This document shows positions 44,189 through 55,674 of a DNA stretch of 64,000 nt, piece after piece. Both the position numbers and the translations under genes were made by a program. Under the pieces are notes generated by a model. That model saw only the letters and a list, made by a program, of their open reading frames with translations. It ran no database searches and was not told the origin of the DNA. Where the stretch lies: contig JAGPYM010000051.1 of NCBI GenBank assembly GCA_020736575.1, forward strand, positions 1 to 64,000, read 5' to 3'. Each line of letters starts with the position of its first letter. Within the stretch, counting starts at the first letter, position 1. This DNA is from Thelonectria olida (lineage: Eukaryota; Ascomycota; Sordariomycetes; Hypocreales; Nectriaceae).

Positions 44189-46272
44189 GCCCCGTCACCC
44201 AGGCCGAGTAGTCGTCAACGAATGCCATCGAGCCGCCCGTTGAGCTGATTCTACTCTGTACCAGATCCGCGTTGAAAAACAGGAACAGCACCGGCGACAG
44301 CGGCGACCCCTGCGGAAGGCCCGCTTGGGGTAGCGGCTGTCGCTCCGACGTGTAGTCGTTCACTACGATGCTCGCTGTGCGATTTGAGCAGAAAGCATCG
44401 ATCCATTTGACCAGCCACCGTGGTATGCCTCTGGCCTCCAGTCTCTGCAGAAGTCGATCCTTGAATACGCCGTTGTATGCGCCTTTGACATCGAAGCTGA
44501 TCAGACTAACCACCTTGCGGTTTCGCCACGCCCTGTAGATCTGTTCCTGCAGGAGCAGCAGTGCCTGTTCCGTCGACCTCCGTTTTCTTGCTCCAAAGTG
44601 GTTTGTGGGTAGGAGTCCGAACGTCTCGACGGCGTACGAAATCCTGTCCGCCACGACGGCCTCGAGAATCTTACCCAGCGTCGAGAGTAGTGAGATGGGT
44701 CGCCATGCCTTGGCGATCGCGTAGTCGCCCTTGTCTGGTTTCTTGAGCGGGATAATCTTGGCGCTTCTCCACTGGTCCGGCAGTACTCCATCTATCAATG
44801 ACGTTCGGAATAAGTGTAGTACCCGGTCTTGGACCACTGGCCAAAGTTGTTTCCATACCATCGCTGGTAAGCCGTCTTCCCCGGGTGCTTTCCATGCTCT
44901 GGCCTCCATGACTTTCTGCTCCACCTCGTCCAGGGTTATGTTCGGCATGTCCCCTCCATCCGGCGGGGACGGGTCCCTTCATCTTCGATGACGGCCGGCA
45001 GTGGTGGGAAGAATGCGCTGAGTAGCTCCTCTGCCTGCTCTGCCTTGTCCCTTGTCTTTGTTCCATCCGGTTTCTTGAGCGGTGGGATCTTGTCGCTCAT
45101 CGTATCGCCTCCCGGCTTAAGATATCTTGCCGACTGCCAAATATTAGCTCCGTCCGCGAGAAAGTCATCCCAGTGTGCCTTCTTCTGTTTCCTGATCGCG
45201 TCATGGTATTCTTTGCCTGCTTCTTTGGCTCTCTTTTCCAGATCTGGTGACCGTTGACCTCTTCGACGTCGTGATCTCGCCTGGTTCCTCCAGTACGTGT
45301 ACGCCCGTCGAAGCCGGGTTAGGTCTGTTGTCCACCACCGCCTCGCGTACGGGGATGGCTTTGCTAGTGGCACGAGCTTGTCGGTTGCTTCGAGCACAAC
45401 TCCCATGAGCATGTCCGTTTGGGTCTGCACGTCTTCATCCCATGGCAGCCATCGAAGCCTTTCCTCCACTCTTTCTCTGATCGCTGTCCACGGTGCATTC
45501 TTGAACAGTCGTCGTTCGCTGGCCCTCCTTTCTGGCACGCTGAGGTCGAACTCGGTTCGGATTGCTCTGTGGTCTGAGCCATGTTCCGTTGGGTGGATCC
45601 CGCATGCTACCATCTCCTCAGCCAACTCGGCCGACGCCAGTATCAAGTCTATCGTACTTGAGTGCTCCGAGTTCTCCCACGTCTTCGTTCCCCGGGGGAG
45701 AAGGCTGAGCAAGCTGTGCTCCTCCATGAGACTGATAATCGGCTCTGCCTCGCCTTGTCTCCTGCCTGTCACGTCTTCTCCTCCCCATAGGTGGTCGTGG
45801 CGATTGAAGTCGCCCGCTAGTATCACATCCGTTCTTCTCCCTGTTGCGTTGCGGAATGTCGTCACTTGGGTATGCAGCGTCTCCATTGTGGCAAGCAGCA
45901 TCTCCTCGTTTTCCCCTCCACATACACCGAGATCACCAGCACATCCCTATCGGGGAATCGCAGCACCGCCCCCGTTAGGTCTGCTGATGGTATTGGGATC
46001 TGTTCCGCCTCTATGTCTCGTCGAATCCATAGCATGCTACGGATTGGCCACTGCGCATCATGCGTCTGCGTCGGTATCATCTTGGTCCAGTTGCTATGGC
46101 TATTCGGTGTCGTCACCACCGCACCTTCAATGGTTCGTGCGTATGGTTCGGCAACAGCCAGCACTGCGTACTGCTGAAGGTCCTGGTCGTTCATCATGCT
46201 TAGTTGGACCACATCTCTCTTTCGTACGTTGAGTTGGAATATTTGCAGTTTAGTATGCACCGCCCTGTCCAT
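44189..46272 (-). pseudogene. LINE-3 ORF2, frameshifted and 3'-truncated
   Basis: Begins at the ATG overlapping ORF1 (MDRAVHTKLQIFQLN). Endonuclease and most of the reverse transcriptase are readable. Two single-base losses break it: near 45910 (GGGAAAACGAGG) and near 44947 (ATGGAGGGGACATG in place of ATGGAGGTGGACATG). The sequence leaves homology a few codons after AFVDDYSAWVTG. Confidence 0.9.
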
Positions 46273-47716
46273 TCCGTGCCCGGCAGTTTCGGCTGAACGC
46301 TTCGTGCGGCCCTCCGCAGGTAGCACATGATGGCTCTGTTACTTGGCATTGCCTGTGCTGGTGTCCTTGCTGCGCACACCTTCCGCATACCTGTTCTTTC
46401 TTGCATGCGAATGCTTTGTGGCCAATGTTCCAGCACTTGTAGCACTGAACTGGTCCTTGACGCCGCTCAAAGATGTTGGTGTTGGCCGACTCCCCGGCCA
46501 GGTGAAAGTATCCCTCCTCGAGGAGTCGCTTCGCATCGTTTCCTTTCGTCACGTAGATCACCATTGACCCGTACGTCTTTCCGTTCTCCCTATCGCTGAG
46601 CCAGTGGATCTTGGTGATCGTCACCTCGTTCTCCCTGCCCAGTGCCTCGACCGCTCCTGGCAGTATATTGCCGTCCGAGTCCAGTACTGCCGTACGGTTC
46701 GCACCGTCTACCTTGACCGGGTAGAGTTGGTCCCTGAGTACTCTCGCACCCTTGACCGCCGTCCTCTCGGCTGTCTCCTTGACGAGCTGCATCTCCGCCT
46801 CATCTCTACAGATCACCTTGATGCGGTCTGTGTTCCTCGCGTCCTTCACCACGGCTGCGCACCTCCAGTCCTGTCGGTCCTCCTTCTTTCGCATCTCCTC
46901 CTCGATGGCCTGACGGATTCCTCCCACTTGTGCCTTGCCCTTCTCCTCCTCGTTGACGCGCGATGTGTCGATAGTACAGAAAAGGGTATCGGTGAACGCG
47001 GACGGTGTTGTTCGCATAGACGATAGGCTTCGGACGTTGCCTGGTTGGCTTGTCGGGGGAGTACGCGCTACGTCTACATACGATGGCTGAGGGCTCGTCT
47101 GGGCACTATTGGCCGCAATGCTTTGGGCCACCATGTCGAACTGTTCTCGCAGTTGTTTCAACTCTTCCGTGGTTTGTTCTTGCGCCTGTCTAAGTTGCTC
47201 GTTTGTTTCTCGCATCGCCTTTAGTTCCTCGGCGGCCTGTTCATGCATACGTCTAGTTTCTTCGGCCTTCTTCCGGTCCTTGGCAGCCTCAGCCCTGACC
47301 GTCTGTATCTCCTGTTGGAGTCGTTGAATCATTTCCAGCTGGTCGCTCACCATCTTCGTCGCCGATCCCTGGTTCTCCAGCAACGCATCCCAGAGCCTCT
47401 GCAGCATCTTCTTCTGTTCGGTCATTATATGGGTCGACGTTTCCTGGAGCATTGTCCGGAGCATCATCTGGATTAGCGATTCGTTGCCGCTCACCGCGCT
47501 CTCCATGGCCTGTGATCCCTCGACCGCATTGCCACGATCGTTGTCACCTGCTGCCATTTGCCCTGCGCCAACATTCTTTGACGTTCCGGCCTTGCTTGCG
47601 GCTGCCTGCACACTTTTCTGGGCCTTCGCGGTCGGTTTCACTGGTCTCGACGAGCGACGCGTCGCGGCCACCGAATCCCCACCCTCGACAAGGATCTCCT
47701 CGACGGTCGCGTCCAT
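46250..47716 (-). CDS. LINE-3 ORF1 protein (gag-like)
   Basis: 488 residues, intact. Same plan as LINE-2 ORF1: start MDATVEEILVEGGDSVAATR, a coiled coil about 25 residues shorter, a central RNA-binding-type domain, and three C-terminal knuckles (CYKCWNIGHKAFAC, CGRCAQQGHQHRQC, CATCGGPHEAFSRNC). The last 23 bp overlap the ORF2 start. It could still produce protein although the element is dead. Confidence 0.9.
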   Translation of the reverse strand: MDATVEEILVEGGDSVAATRRSSRPVKPTAKAQKSVQAAASKAGTSKNVGAGQMAAGDNDRGNAVEGSQAMESAVSGNESLIQMMLRTMLQETSTHIMTEQKKMLQRLWDALLENQGSATKMVSDQLEMIQRLQQEIQTVRAEAAKDRKKAEETRRMHEQAAEELKAMRETNEQLRQAQEQTTEELKQLREQFDMVAQSIAANSAQTSPQPSYVDVARTPPTSQPGNVRSLSSMRTTPSAFTDTLFCTIDTSRVNEEEKGKAQVGGIRQAIEEEMRKKEDRQDWRCAAVVKDARNTDRIKVICRDEAEMQLVKETAERTAVKGARVLRDQLYPVKVDGANRTAVLDSDGNILPGAVEALGRENEVTITKIHWLSDRENGKTYGSMVIYVTKGNDAKRLLEEGYFHLAGESANTNIFERRQGPVQCYKCWNIGHKAFACKKEQVCGRCAQQGHQHRQCQVTEPSCATCGGPHEAFSRNCRARNGQGGAY

Positions 47717-47762
47717 CTCACGATCCCCCGCTCACGGCAGCGCCGGCCTCTTCTTTCGCCTG

Positions 47763-47789
47763 TAAAGAGTGTAAAGAGTGTAAAGAGTG
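47763..47789 (-). repeat. 9-bp iterons in LINE-3 5' UTR
   Basis: Three tandem copies of CACTCTTTA on the minus strand, at the position equivalent to the four copies in LINE-2. Confidence 0.8.
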
Positions 47790-47860
47790 TCAACGCGCTG
47801 AAGGTGGAGCGCGGGGCCAGCGTGGGCTGACTGCTGACATAATTTGGGCACCCGCTGGCG

Positions 47861-48220
47861 GGTGCGGGCAACAATCAAATTCGCGATGGACACAGGAAGA
47901 CTAGGGGCAAGGGAGGAGAAGTGAACATACTAACAGCCGGAACCAGGAAACATTGGCACAATACTAACACAATACAGCCTCATTTTGACAGACCACGCTT
48001 CAGCTGCTGAGGATAGGATGCTGAACACTTGAAGAAATCGGCCTTCAAGCAGGCCTGTCAGACGGAGTCAAGCGAGGCCAGACGAAAGCGATTCAAGGAG
48101 AGAGGGTGGGGCTCTATTTTGTGGTCAGGATCAACACGGCGGAAGTGTAAATAGCATAGCGTCTTCCATGGCCCTATGAGATCCGTTCTCCCGGGCGTAA
48201 TAAATCTACTACTACTACTC
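47861..48220 (+). mobile_element. 5'-truncated LINE 3' end (LINE-4)
   Basis: 360 bp matching the last codons of ORF2, the 3' UTR, AATAAA and the (TAC)n tail of LINE-2. A perfect 10-bp direct repeat, CCCGCTGGCG, flanks it at 47851-47860 and 48221-48230. It is thus an independent, short, 5'-truncated insertion immediately next to the 5' end of LINE-3, not part of it. Confidence 0.92.
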
Positions 48221-48307
48221 CCCGCTGGCGTTCATCTCTATTAAAGAGTGCTGGTGCCACCTCGGCCAGAACTCAACCACTTCCAACAACACGTTTCTCC
48301 CACCAAG

Positions 48308-49122
48308 ATGAGCACCAGCATTATCTGCACATGGACAACCTTCAAGGTCCCGGCCTCAGAATTGCTTGATGTGTCTATTTTCGATCCTTTTTTGACGACA
48401 AAAGAGATTGATGGTCCTATTTCCGACCCTCTTTCGATGGGCAAAAAGTTCGACGAGTCCATTTTCGACCCGCTGTCGACGGGGAAGGCGACCTACCATT
48501 CTGTTCTTTACGGGCGCATCCAAGAGTCTCCGGACGAATATGTGCTTGCTATTGGCTGGGAATCGCTGCAACACTACAGTATCAAGCATTCGCAGAGACA
48601 GAGGAACACAAAGGACTGATGGCCCGCTTGAAGCCTGGGGCCAAGACGCACGTCATTGATTTTGGTCAATTTGCGTTTTGGAGGCACCTCAACTGCAGCA
48701 CTGAGATTCTGACCGTCTATTTTCCCTCGTCAATATCGCCTCAAGATCAAGAAGCCGTGGGCAAGATTTACCCCCTCATCGAGACACTGCAGCCGATTGA
48801 CCGGGCAGGTATTGAAGCAATGGCCTACACGGAACGCCCGATCTGCGGTTGGATGAAAGACGCCTTTCAAGTTAATGGCAAGAATACACTGGCTTGCGTG
48901 TGGCTTACCTTTTGGAAAAACAAGGAGAATGAGAATCGATTCAAACGTACCGAGAGGAGATCTTCATATATTGTAAATGGGCCGTTTGATATCACGCCGG
49001 TTCCTGGGCCGTTGGCCTTGGAGTTCTTTGAGCAGGATCTCAAGGGTTTGGGGGCTAGAGAGTGGGTAGGATTTCACGTTGATTTCAAGCGCATTCAGAA
49101 AACAAGGCCATATATACGTTAA
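48308..49122 (+). CDS. uncharacterised ABM-like protein, one frameshift
   Basis: Starts MSTSIICTWTTFKVP. It has an N-terminal beta-strand/helix unit, then three tandem units of about 15 residues (SIFDPFLTTKE, PISDPLSMGKK, SIFDPLSTGKA), then VLYGRIQESPDEYVLAIGWE, typical of fungal proteins with dimeric alpha-beta barrel (ABM-like) halves. Near 48580-48590 the frame breaks: QHYS..QAFAETEEHKGLMARL is recovered only with a 1-nt shift, after which 48619-49122 is open. The C-terminal half ends FHVDFKRIQKTRPYIR. Function unknown. The single lesion could be a recent mutation or sequence error. The start lies 78 bp from the LINE-4 target duplication, so the insertion is in its promoter. Confidence 0.55.
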
Positions 49123-49235
49123 CGAACCCAAATCTATTTCTATACAGCAAGGAATCCTTAGCATTTCGTTCCCTTTCAGGGATGCTTTCTTTGAGAACTG
49201 CCTACTCTGTCACCCACCCCACGCAATAAGCCAAC

Positions 49236-50542
49236 TTAATCCTTCAACTTTGATTGTCCGCTGTTAAAGGTGAACGCGGGATACTGTGTCTCCAACCATG
49301 TTGCCAAGGCAAAATGGGTATATGACTCGGGATTTCGGAGAGCTTCCGTGACGATTATCCTGCCGCCAGTATTAAGCGTGTCTTTGTTGCCCGTAATTTG
49401 AGAGAACCTGTCTAAGATGCATTGTTAGCTCTCGGCTGCGCGATGTGAGGGCTCGGATTTCTTCTGTAACTTACATGCATAATCCTCTGAGCTAGGCCCT
49501 ATAGTGATATGGAGAGCTTCGTGGTAAAGGGTTAGGGACATGGTGCGACGAGGCTGGACTAACGCCCCTTCGGAATTTACGGGATCGTTATCTTCCAAGA
49601 CATTCTTCATGTCTCCCCCGCTGTTTCCCAGACAGAGTGTCACTAGCCTTGGAGAGACTTGTTGCTGAACTGAGCCCATGGTTGTCTTAGATTTGCACGA
49701 CAACCCGCCATCCGGTGTCGCAAAGACGTATTGCTTGTGGTCTTCTACCCACCAAGGATCTAGAGAAGGGCGCATGTTAGTTTCCAGTTCCGTAAAGGAC
49801 TTGGTATGTCATGTAATCGGGGCAACTTACACATGGGAGGTACGTCGGTGTTTGTGTCGGTCAGGTCCAGGTTTTTCTTCAAGAAGTATTTAAAGTAGTA
49901 ACCAACAAAAGTTTCCCACAACGCAGTTTTGCCTTGGATTGCTTGTTGGGCCGGTTGGTCGATCCGAGTTCTGTCAGTCGCTGACTCCCATTGCTTCACT
50001 GTTGGAACAAGTTAGTGGAATGTCTCATAGAAAAGCCATGGTAATGCGGTCAAAACAAACTTTTTTGCCATCCATCATCGCAATAGAGTGATGGCTTCCC
50101 ATCTGACGGGGTTGTTGTGCCATCAAGGAAACCTTTGACGGCTCTTAGATTGTCTAGACGCAAATGTTAGGAAACCTACATCGTATGTCAAACTTCGAAT
50201 CCAGGAAAACATACCAAGAGCCGTCTGCGTGTCTGACTCATCCATGCCCAAGATTTTGAAGTAGGTCCACATGTATTCCATAGAAGGCTGATCGTATTCT
50301 AGGGCCTGCTCTGCCACGGCAATTGGTGCTGAGGCTACCTCTCGTGCGTCCTTGAGCCAAGAGTTCAGAAGGTCGATTTTTCCAGCGCAGGAGCCCTTGC
50401 TGGAATCAGTCTTGACGTTGAAGATGTCGGTGATTTGGACATCATCGTCAGCAGCTTGGACAAGCCGCCCGAGTGACCCAAACACAAGGGCAAACTGTAT
50501 CACTCGAGAAAGAGATAACGAGGAAGATAGTGTTGAAAACAT
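49236..50542 (-). CDS. secreted HEALH zinc metallopeptidase-like protein
   Basis: Minus strand, five exons: 50215-50542, 50061-50153, 49831-49998, 49475-49759 and 49236-49411; introns of 61-71 nt, all GT..AG with consistent phases; about 349 residues. A signal peptide spans about residues 1-30 (SRVIQFALVFGSLGRLVQA, cleavage after AQA-like LVQA). Cys-containing mature domain, WWVEDHKQYVFATPDGGL, and the zinc-binding motif HEALH (SLTLYHEALHITIG) in exon 4. The C-terminus ends AFTFNSGQSKLKD. HExxH plus secretion fits fungal deuterolysin-like putative peptidases; the third metal ligand is not obvious (Asp in SSEDYA is possible). No lesion found. Might act as an extracellular or host-directed protease; that is inference. 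Confidence 0.8.
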
Positions 50543-52047
50543 GGCAAAAGGAAGCAAGGAATTAAAGAGCCATGAGAGACAGAACGAGAAGGCAGCGGCA
50601 GCAGCAGATATCCCTACTTTGTAAGAGATCTTATGATTGGCATGCACTTGGCACTTCTTTTCCGCGCCGTATCTGTCAATCGACTGAAAGGCCTGACAAT
50701 CAGGCGAAGCCATGGTTGGAAATAATTGAAGGATGGGGATATTAAGATGAAACATTGAGTCTTTGGGCAACCAACAGTCAGTGCCACTCTCGAAATGGAG
50801 CCAAGGCATTTGCGCCTTCAGCTGCGTCTTCCATAATGCCTGTCGTAGGAGGAAGTGGAGTTGGTAGCTCAGCCTCAAAGGATTGACCTGTGGCATCCAG
50901 CATGCATCTGGCGAATGAAAATTCTGCATGACACCTGAGTCTGTATAAAATGTGTTGGTTCTGAGCCAAGAATGCTTCTCGTATATCCCTCGCAACTAAC
51001 TAGGTTCTAGGTTTAAGCTGTTTAGTCCATCAAGGACAATTAACATCGCCTTGCTGTGCCTGCAATACTACGCTACTAGCAAGCCTGTCTCTACTATAGA
51101 TAATCCCAATACGAGGAAGTGAGATGTTGGGTGCATGAAGGATCAGCCTGAACCGTGTCATGCAGTTTGTTGGCTGCGTAAAAGTCTGACCCTGATGATG
51201 TGTATGATAATGATGCTAGAATTAGCACTGCCTTTCCGCGCCTCATATCACCTGTCTCAGATAAATGAAACATTTCACGGCCAGGAATCTCACATGAGTA
51301 GAAGCTTGGGGGCCAAGGCCGTTTGGCGTGTTCGCTGTGCGAGGCATTTTTGTCAAATAACCCTTCGTATTTCTGCTCATGCAAAGAACAGAACCAACAT
51401 GACCAAATACACTAGGTGCAAGCTCATCCCAAGTATTTCATGCAGATGATTTTGCTCCTAGGAATGTTTCATATATGGAGGATTTATCACTTAGGTTCGG
51501 GCCGCAGTCGTACGGCCTGTTGGTTGAATGCGGGATTATCTTCGTATTTCGGAACCGGGTTCTACTTTCGGCAATCTTCTAACTATCATCCCAAGTCAGT
51601 CCATGGCCGGGACCAGAAGTCTGTTGTCAACTGATCGATCAGCCGTCATCCCCCATTGGTATGCACAGCACTGACTGTTTCAGATACTACCGGTCTTCGG
51701 CCTGCGTAAAGATCCTGCCGACTAAGCATGTCCAAGCCTCTGTTGGTCGTGTCGAATGGCGAATTTCTGGAGATGGTGGTGCCAGCAGACTTGTGAATAA
51801 TCGGATATGGTGATTGTGTGGGTTCTAGCTAGAGGTGAGAGTTTGATTAATTCCAGGTTTGTCTTCGGCCAACCAAACTCCCCTGCTGCCCTGCCTCGTA
51901 GCTCCAAGGCCGATATCATTCAAGCTTCCTCAAATAGTCTCTTGCGCTTATATCTAGTGCACCTGCAACAATTCCTAGCTCAAGTCTGTACAAGCAAGTC
52001 CTTTGAAAGACGAGCGAGTTGCTTGGTAAACAAGCTAGACGGCCAAG
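50543..52047. other. divergent intergenic region
   Basis: Shared promoter region of the metallopeptidase (minus) and the mucin-like gene (plus). No gene of its own seen. Confidence 0.5.
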
Positions 52048-53084
52048 ATGAGGCTTTCTTCCACTACATCATTGCTTCTGTTCCTAGGCATCCCCTTGAC
52101 GGAAGCCCTCAGACCCCATTACGGCCATGAATGTGGCCCCGGGTCCTGTCTTTGCGGACATGTATGTCGTGTCTTGCAAGAAGGCGACACATGCTGTCCG
52201 AGGCAACATGGACATGCCGAGCACGCATGTAGCACGGGTACGTATTTCATTCCTTAAATCTCCCAAGCCTCGATGACTCAATTCTGACCTCTGATATAGG
52301 CAAGGAGTGCTGTGGCTTTGGTTGTTGCCGAGAAGGCTGGAAGTGCGGCAAGAATGAGCTGTGCTATCCGCCAAAACACATTACCGCAAAGCCTTCTGAT
52401 TGCTTTACAACCATCGTCACCATAGTCCAGCCAGTCCCCGTGTCTCCTACTAGCGACCATGTTATTTCTTCTCTATCAATCTATACTTCGACGGCGTATG
52501 TTGCTTCACCTAGTACAGGCAAGCAACCAACGGAAACAAGCGCCCAAACTTCAACCAAAGACGACACTTCTCCACCAGGAGGAAGTGGAGAGCCTACCGG
52601 ATCTCATACCACGATCCTGGATGGGGGAAGCTCGGTGAGTGTATTTTTCTTCTTAACGGAATCCATACTGACAAGTCTTTGAAGGCCACGACCAACCCAA
52701 CTGTGGCTAGTTCTATCTCAACCAAGTCAGATGCCAACACTGTACCTGGCGGTGAAGAGACTAGCACGGAGACCGGTGTCATTCCTGGTTCAGAAACTGG
52801 TACTTCCCTAGGATCAGAGACCAGTACCGTTCCAGGTTCAACACTCGATACTCCAATCAGTACTCCCTCAGGTTCAGCAACCGGGACTCTTCAGGCTTCT
52901 GAGACGGCTGCTCCTCCAGGCTCAGTAACTGGCACTACCCTGGGCTCAGAAATCAGCATCCCTTCAGAACCTGCATCTAGCATCTTAAGCTCCGTCAGTG
53001 GAGGCGACACGGAGGTCCTTACTGCCCCCTCCGGCTCAGTTCCTACTACGCCTTCGGGCGCCAATACGGGCAGCACCCCGGCCG

Positions 53085-53775
53085 TTCCAACTGTTATCAC
53101 GCTGTCAGATGGCCAAGTCTCAACTGTTCCTTCAAACCCCACAGAAACGAATGTCATCCCCCCCACCGTTATCACGAATCCTGATGGCCAGGTATCAACT
53201 GTTTTCCCCAGCAGCGAAGGAGAGACAACCCCATCAGTCCCAACTGTTGTCACGCAGTCGGATGGCCAACTTTCAACTGTTCTTTCAAACCCTACAGAGA
53301 CGAATGTAATTCCCCTACCGTTGTCACAAATTCTGATGGTCAGGTGTCTACCGTCATCCCCAGCAGCATTGAAGAGCCAACCCAATCTGTCCCAATTGTT
53401 ATCACGCAGTCAGATGGCCTACTCTCAACTGTTCTTTCAAATCCTACCGAGACAAACGTCATCCCCCCCACCGTTGTCACAAATTCTGATGGTCAACTCT
53501 CAACAGTCTTATCTACTGGGGATTCAAACTCAGGAACTGCCATCTCCTCAGTCATTAGCGGCCCCCAGAGTGAGACGTTGACCAGCGCCGCGACTGGTGT
53601 TATATCTACCATTATAACCTCGGATGGCCAGGTATCGACAGTCTTTGCACCTAGCAGTGCACAGGCAGGCACTACAGTTGTCACCCAGTCGGATGGTCAG
53701 TTGTCCACGATTGTCGGCACTACCGGAGCCACTGTGGTCACAAACTCGGACGGCCAGACCTCAACAGTCGTCCCC
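53085..53775 (+). repeat. coding repeats, SDGQ-type units
   Basis: Nine degenerate units containing the SDGQ core alternate with PSNPTETNVIPP spacers. The 1-nt loss lies within this tract. Confidence 0.8.
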
Positions 53776-55040
53776 ACGGAGGGAGTTGGGTCAACGGGGG
53801 CTACTTCAATTGGCGCATCGACGGCATCAGCATCAGCGAGTGGCAGCAACCCAGTAAGCGACGGTAGCTCCGTGGTTTCCTCTGGAACCACGGCACTAGA
53901 AACTACGGAGCCAGAAACTACGGAACCAGAAACAACTGCGCTAGAAAAAACGGTACCGGAAACTACAGCACCGGAAACCACAGAGCTAGAAACCACATAG
54001 TCAGAGACTACGGCACCAGAGACTACGGCACCAGAGACTACGGTACCGGAAACAACTGCCCTGGAAACAACTGCGCTAGAAACAAACCCTACGGCCACAG
54101 ATGGCAGCACTATATCATCTCCTTCATCCGGTTCGGATCAATCTAGTGTAGAAAGCGTCGTGAGCTCGGAAGAAAACACTGCCACCTCCGAAGCCTCTAC
54201 AGAGCAAGCCACATCTGTCGAACAGCCAACTTCCACTTCGGAGGGTGCTACAACGGATCCCGCTACTACAAACCCCGGTCAAGTCACCACTCAACCACCC
54301 TCATCAACCAATGAGGACACGCCTACGACAACCACCAACGATGATCTGATCATTGTCCCGATAACAACATCCGTGAGTGAGCCTCAGGCAACGGATGATG
54401 GGTTTATGATACCTTGCAACATGTGGTTCTTCAATTTCTGCGCCGGGGGAGTCGGAGGATGGTTGATCACAAACATGCCAGGAATACATCCACCGTACGT
54501 AAAATCGTGACTTCTCGCTGTTTGCCAAGATAATTCTAACAACTCAATAGGGGACCACCAAAAATCTCAGTGCAGTTTCCCATCACTATCGATATCCACG
54601 GAACTCTTCCGGACTGGCCAGAATTCACGTACGCCCCTATTGAATCGACCAAAACTGATTGAGCTTTTATAGCTAACACATGTGCCACAGTGTTGGACCA
54701 GACAATACCCCGACATTTAGCGCCGAGCCCACTCAGTGCGAAACCGAGTCCGCAGAGCTATGCGTGCTCAGTACCTCTTTTGCTGTTTCTGTTAGTGGTA
54801 CAGTCACTGCCACAACTAATACTGCCGTTTCCTCGGCTTGCGGCACAGTATACGGATGTGATGTTGAAGACACAACCGAGTCCGCCAGTGAGACAATGGT
54901 CACCAGCTATACGGGCACCTATGTGGTTGGGACATACCCAATACCCCTGGAAACATGGCCCGCCACCTGGGACTCGGAAAGCGACGTGCGGGAGGCCGCG
55001 GACTGGGCTCAGTCTCAGCTCGACTCCCTGTTCCCGAGCG

Positions 55041-55196
55041 ATGCATCAACAACCACTGCAGAATCTTCGACAACTGATGCATCGACAACCACTGCAGAAT
55101 CTTCGACAACTGATGCATCGACAACCACTGCAGAATCTTCGACAACTGACACACCAGCTACCACTGACGAATCTTCGACAACTGATGCACCAACCA
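55041..55196 (+). repeat. 36-nt coding minisatellite
   Basis: Four to five tandem copies encoding T-T-A-E-S-S-T-T-D-A-S-T; the last copies are diverged. Confidence 0.85.
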
Positions 55197-55674
55197 CTTC
55201 CACGGCAGAAGAAGAACCAACCGAAACTGTGATACCGCTTGCGGAGGGGAAGAGGCAGTGTTTTGATGCGTCCTCGGATCATGGCGCGATCGACCCAGGC
55301 ACGCAGGATGACTTATCCGATGATTTCAGCGGCGAGGAGCCAGACGACGGCTGGGTCTTCACCAAAGATTCGCCCACCTGGAACTGGTCCCAGACTAGGA
55401 GCAAAGTTCTCTATGACTTTACAGTTGAATGGGCAGAAGGATGTGTAACAGAAGTGGAAGAGCAGGACATGAGATGGCCTCTGGGTCAGGGCGGCGATGG
55501 GAGTGACCTGACAGCTTATCTGATCATGAGGCAGAACTTTGAAAATTGTAAGTCTATAACCCGAAGTTAACTGATTTCTTCAGAGAATGCTAACGTTAAT
55601 ATGCAGGCAATAATGGGGGTGTAGGTGGAAAGATCCAGATGGGCTGTTTGATTTACACATTTTCAGGCGGCTAG

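Larger units (their letters stand above)
44189..47850 (-). mobile_element. Tad-like LINE, 3'-deleted (LINE-3)
   Basis: Minus strand, same subfamily as LINE-1. The 5' UTR with three 9-bp iterons, ORF1, and ORF2 down to just after the FVDD catalytic motif are present; the C-terminal third of ORF2 and the 3' UTR are missing. The break is at about 44189, where similarity to LINE-1 stops inside GTGACGGGGCC. LINEs are normally truncated at the 5' end, so loss of the 3' end must come from a later deletion or rearrangement. Confidence 0.9.
52048..55674 (+). pseudogene. secreted Ser/Thr-rich mucin-like protein, frameshift and stop
   Basis: Exons 52048-52237, 52300-52634, 52685-54494, 54551-54628, 54691-55547 and 55607-55674. 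Signal peptide (SSTTSLLLFLGIPLTEA), then a Cys-rich N-terminal module (CGPGSCLCGHVC, CCGFGCCREGWKCG), then a long Ser/Thr/Pro region with nine units of the type T-V-V-T-x-S-D-G-Q-x-S-T-V, an E-T-T-x-P repeat tract, a second folded segment (CGTVYGCDVEDT), a 36-nt minisatellite (55041-55196), and a C-terminal domain ending GGVGGKIQMGCLIYTF, similar to the tails of subgroup-C chitinase-like proteins. Lesions: one C missing near 53310 and a TAG at 53998-54000 (GAG expected). Probably a cell-wall/extracellular protein; this copy is likely inactive, unless the lesions are sequence errors in repeats. Confidence 0.75.

Noticed and set aside
44189..48220. Twin-primed (5'-inverted) single LINE insertion
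   Set aside because: A perfect CCCGCTGGCG duplication flanks only 47861-48220, and the two parts belong to different subfamilies; no duplication spans the whole.
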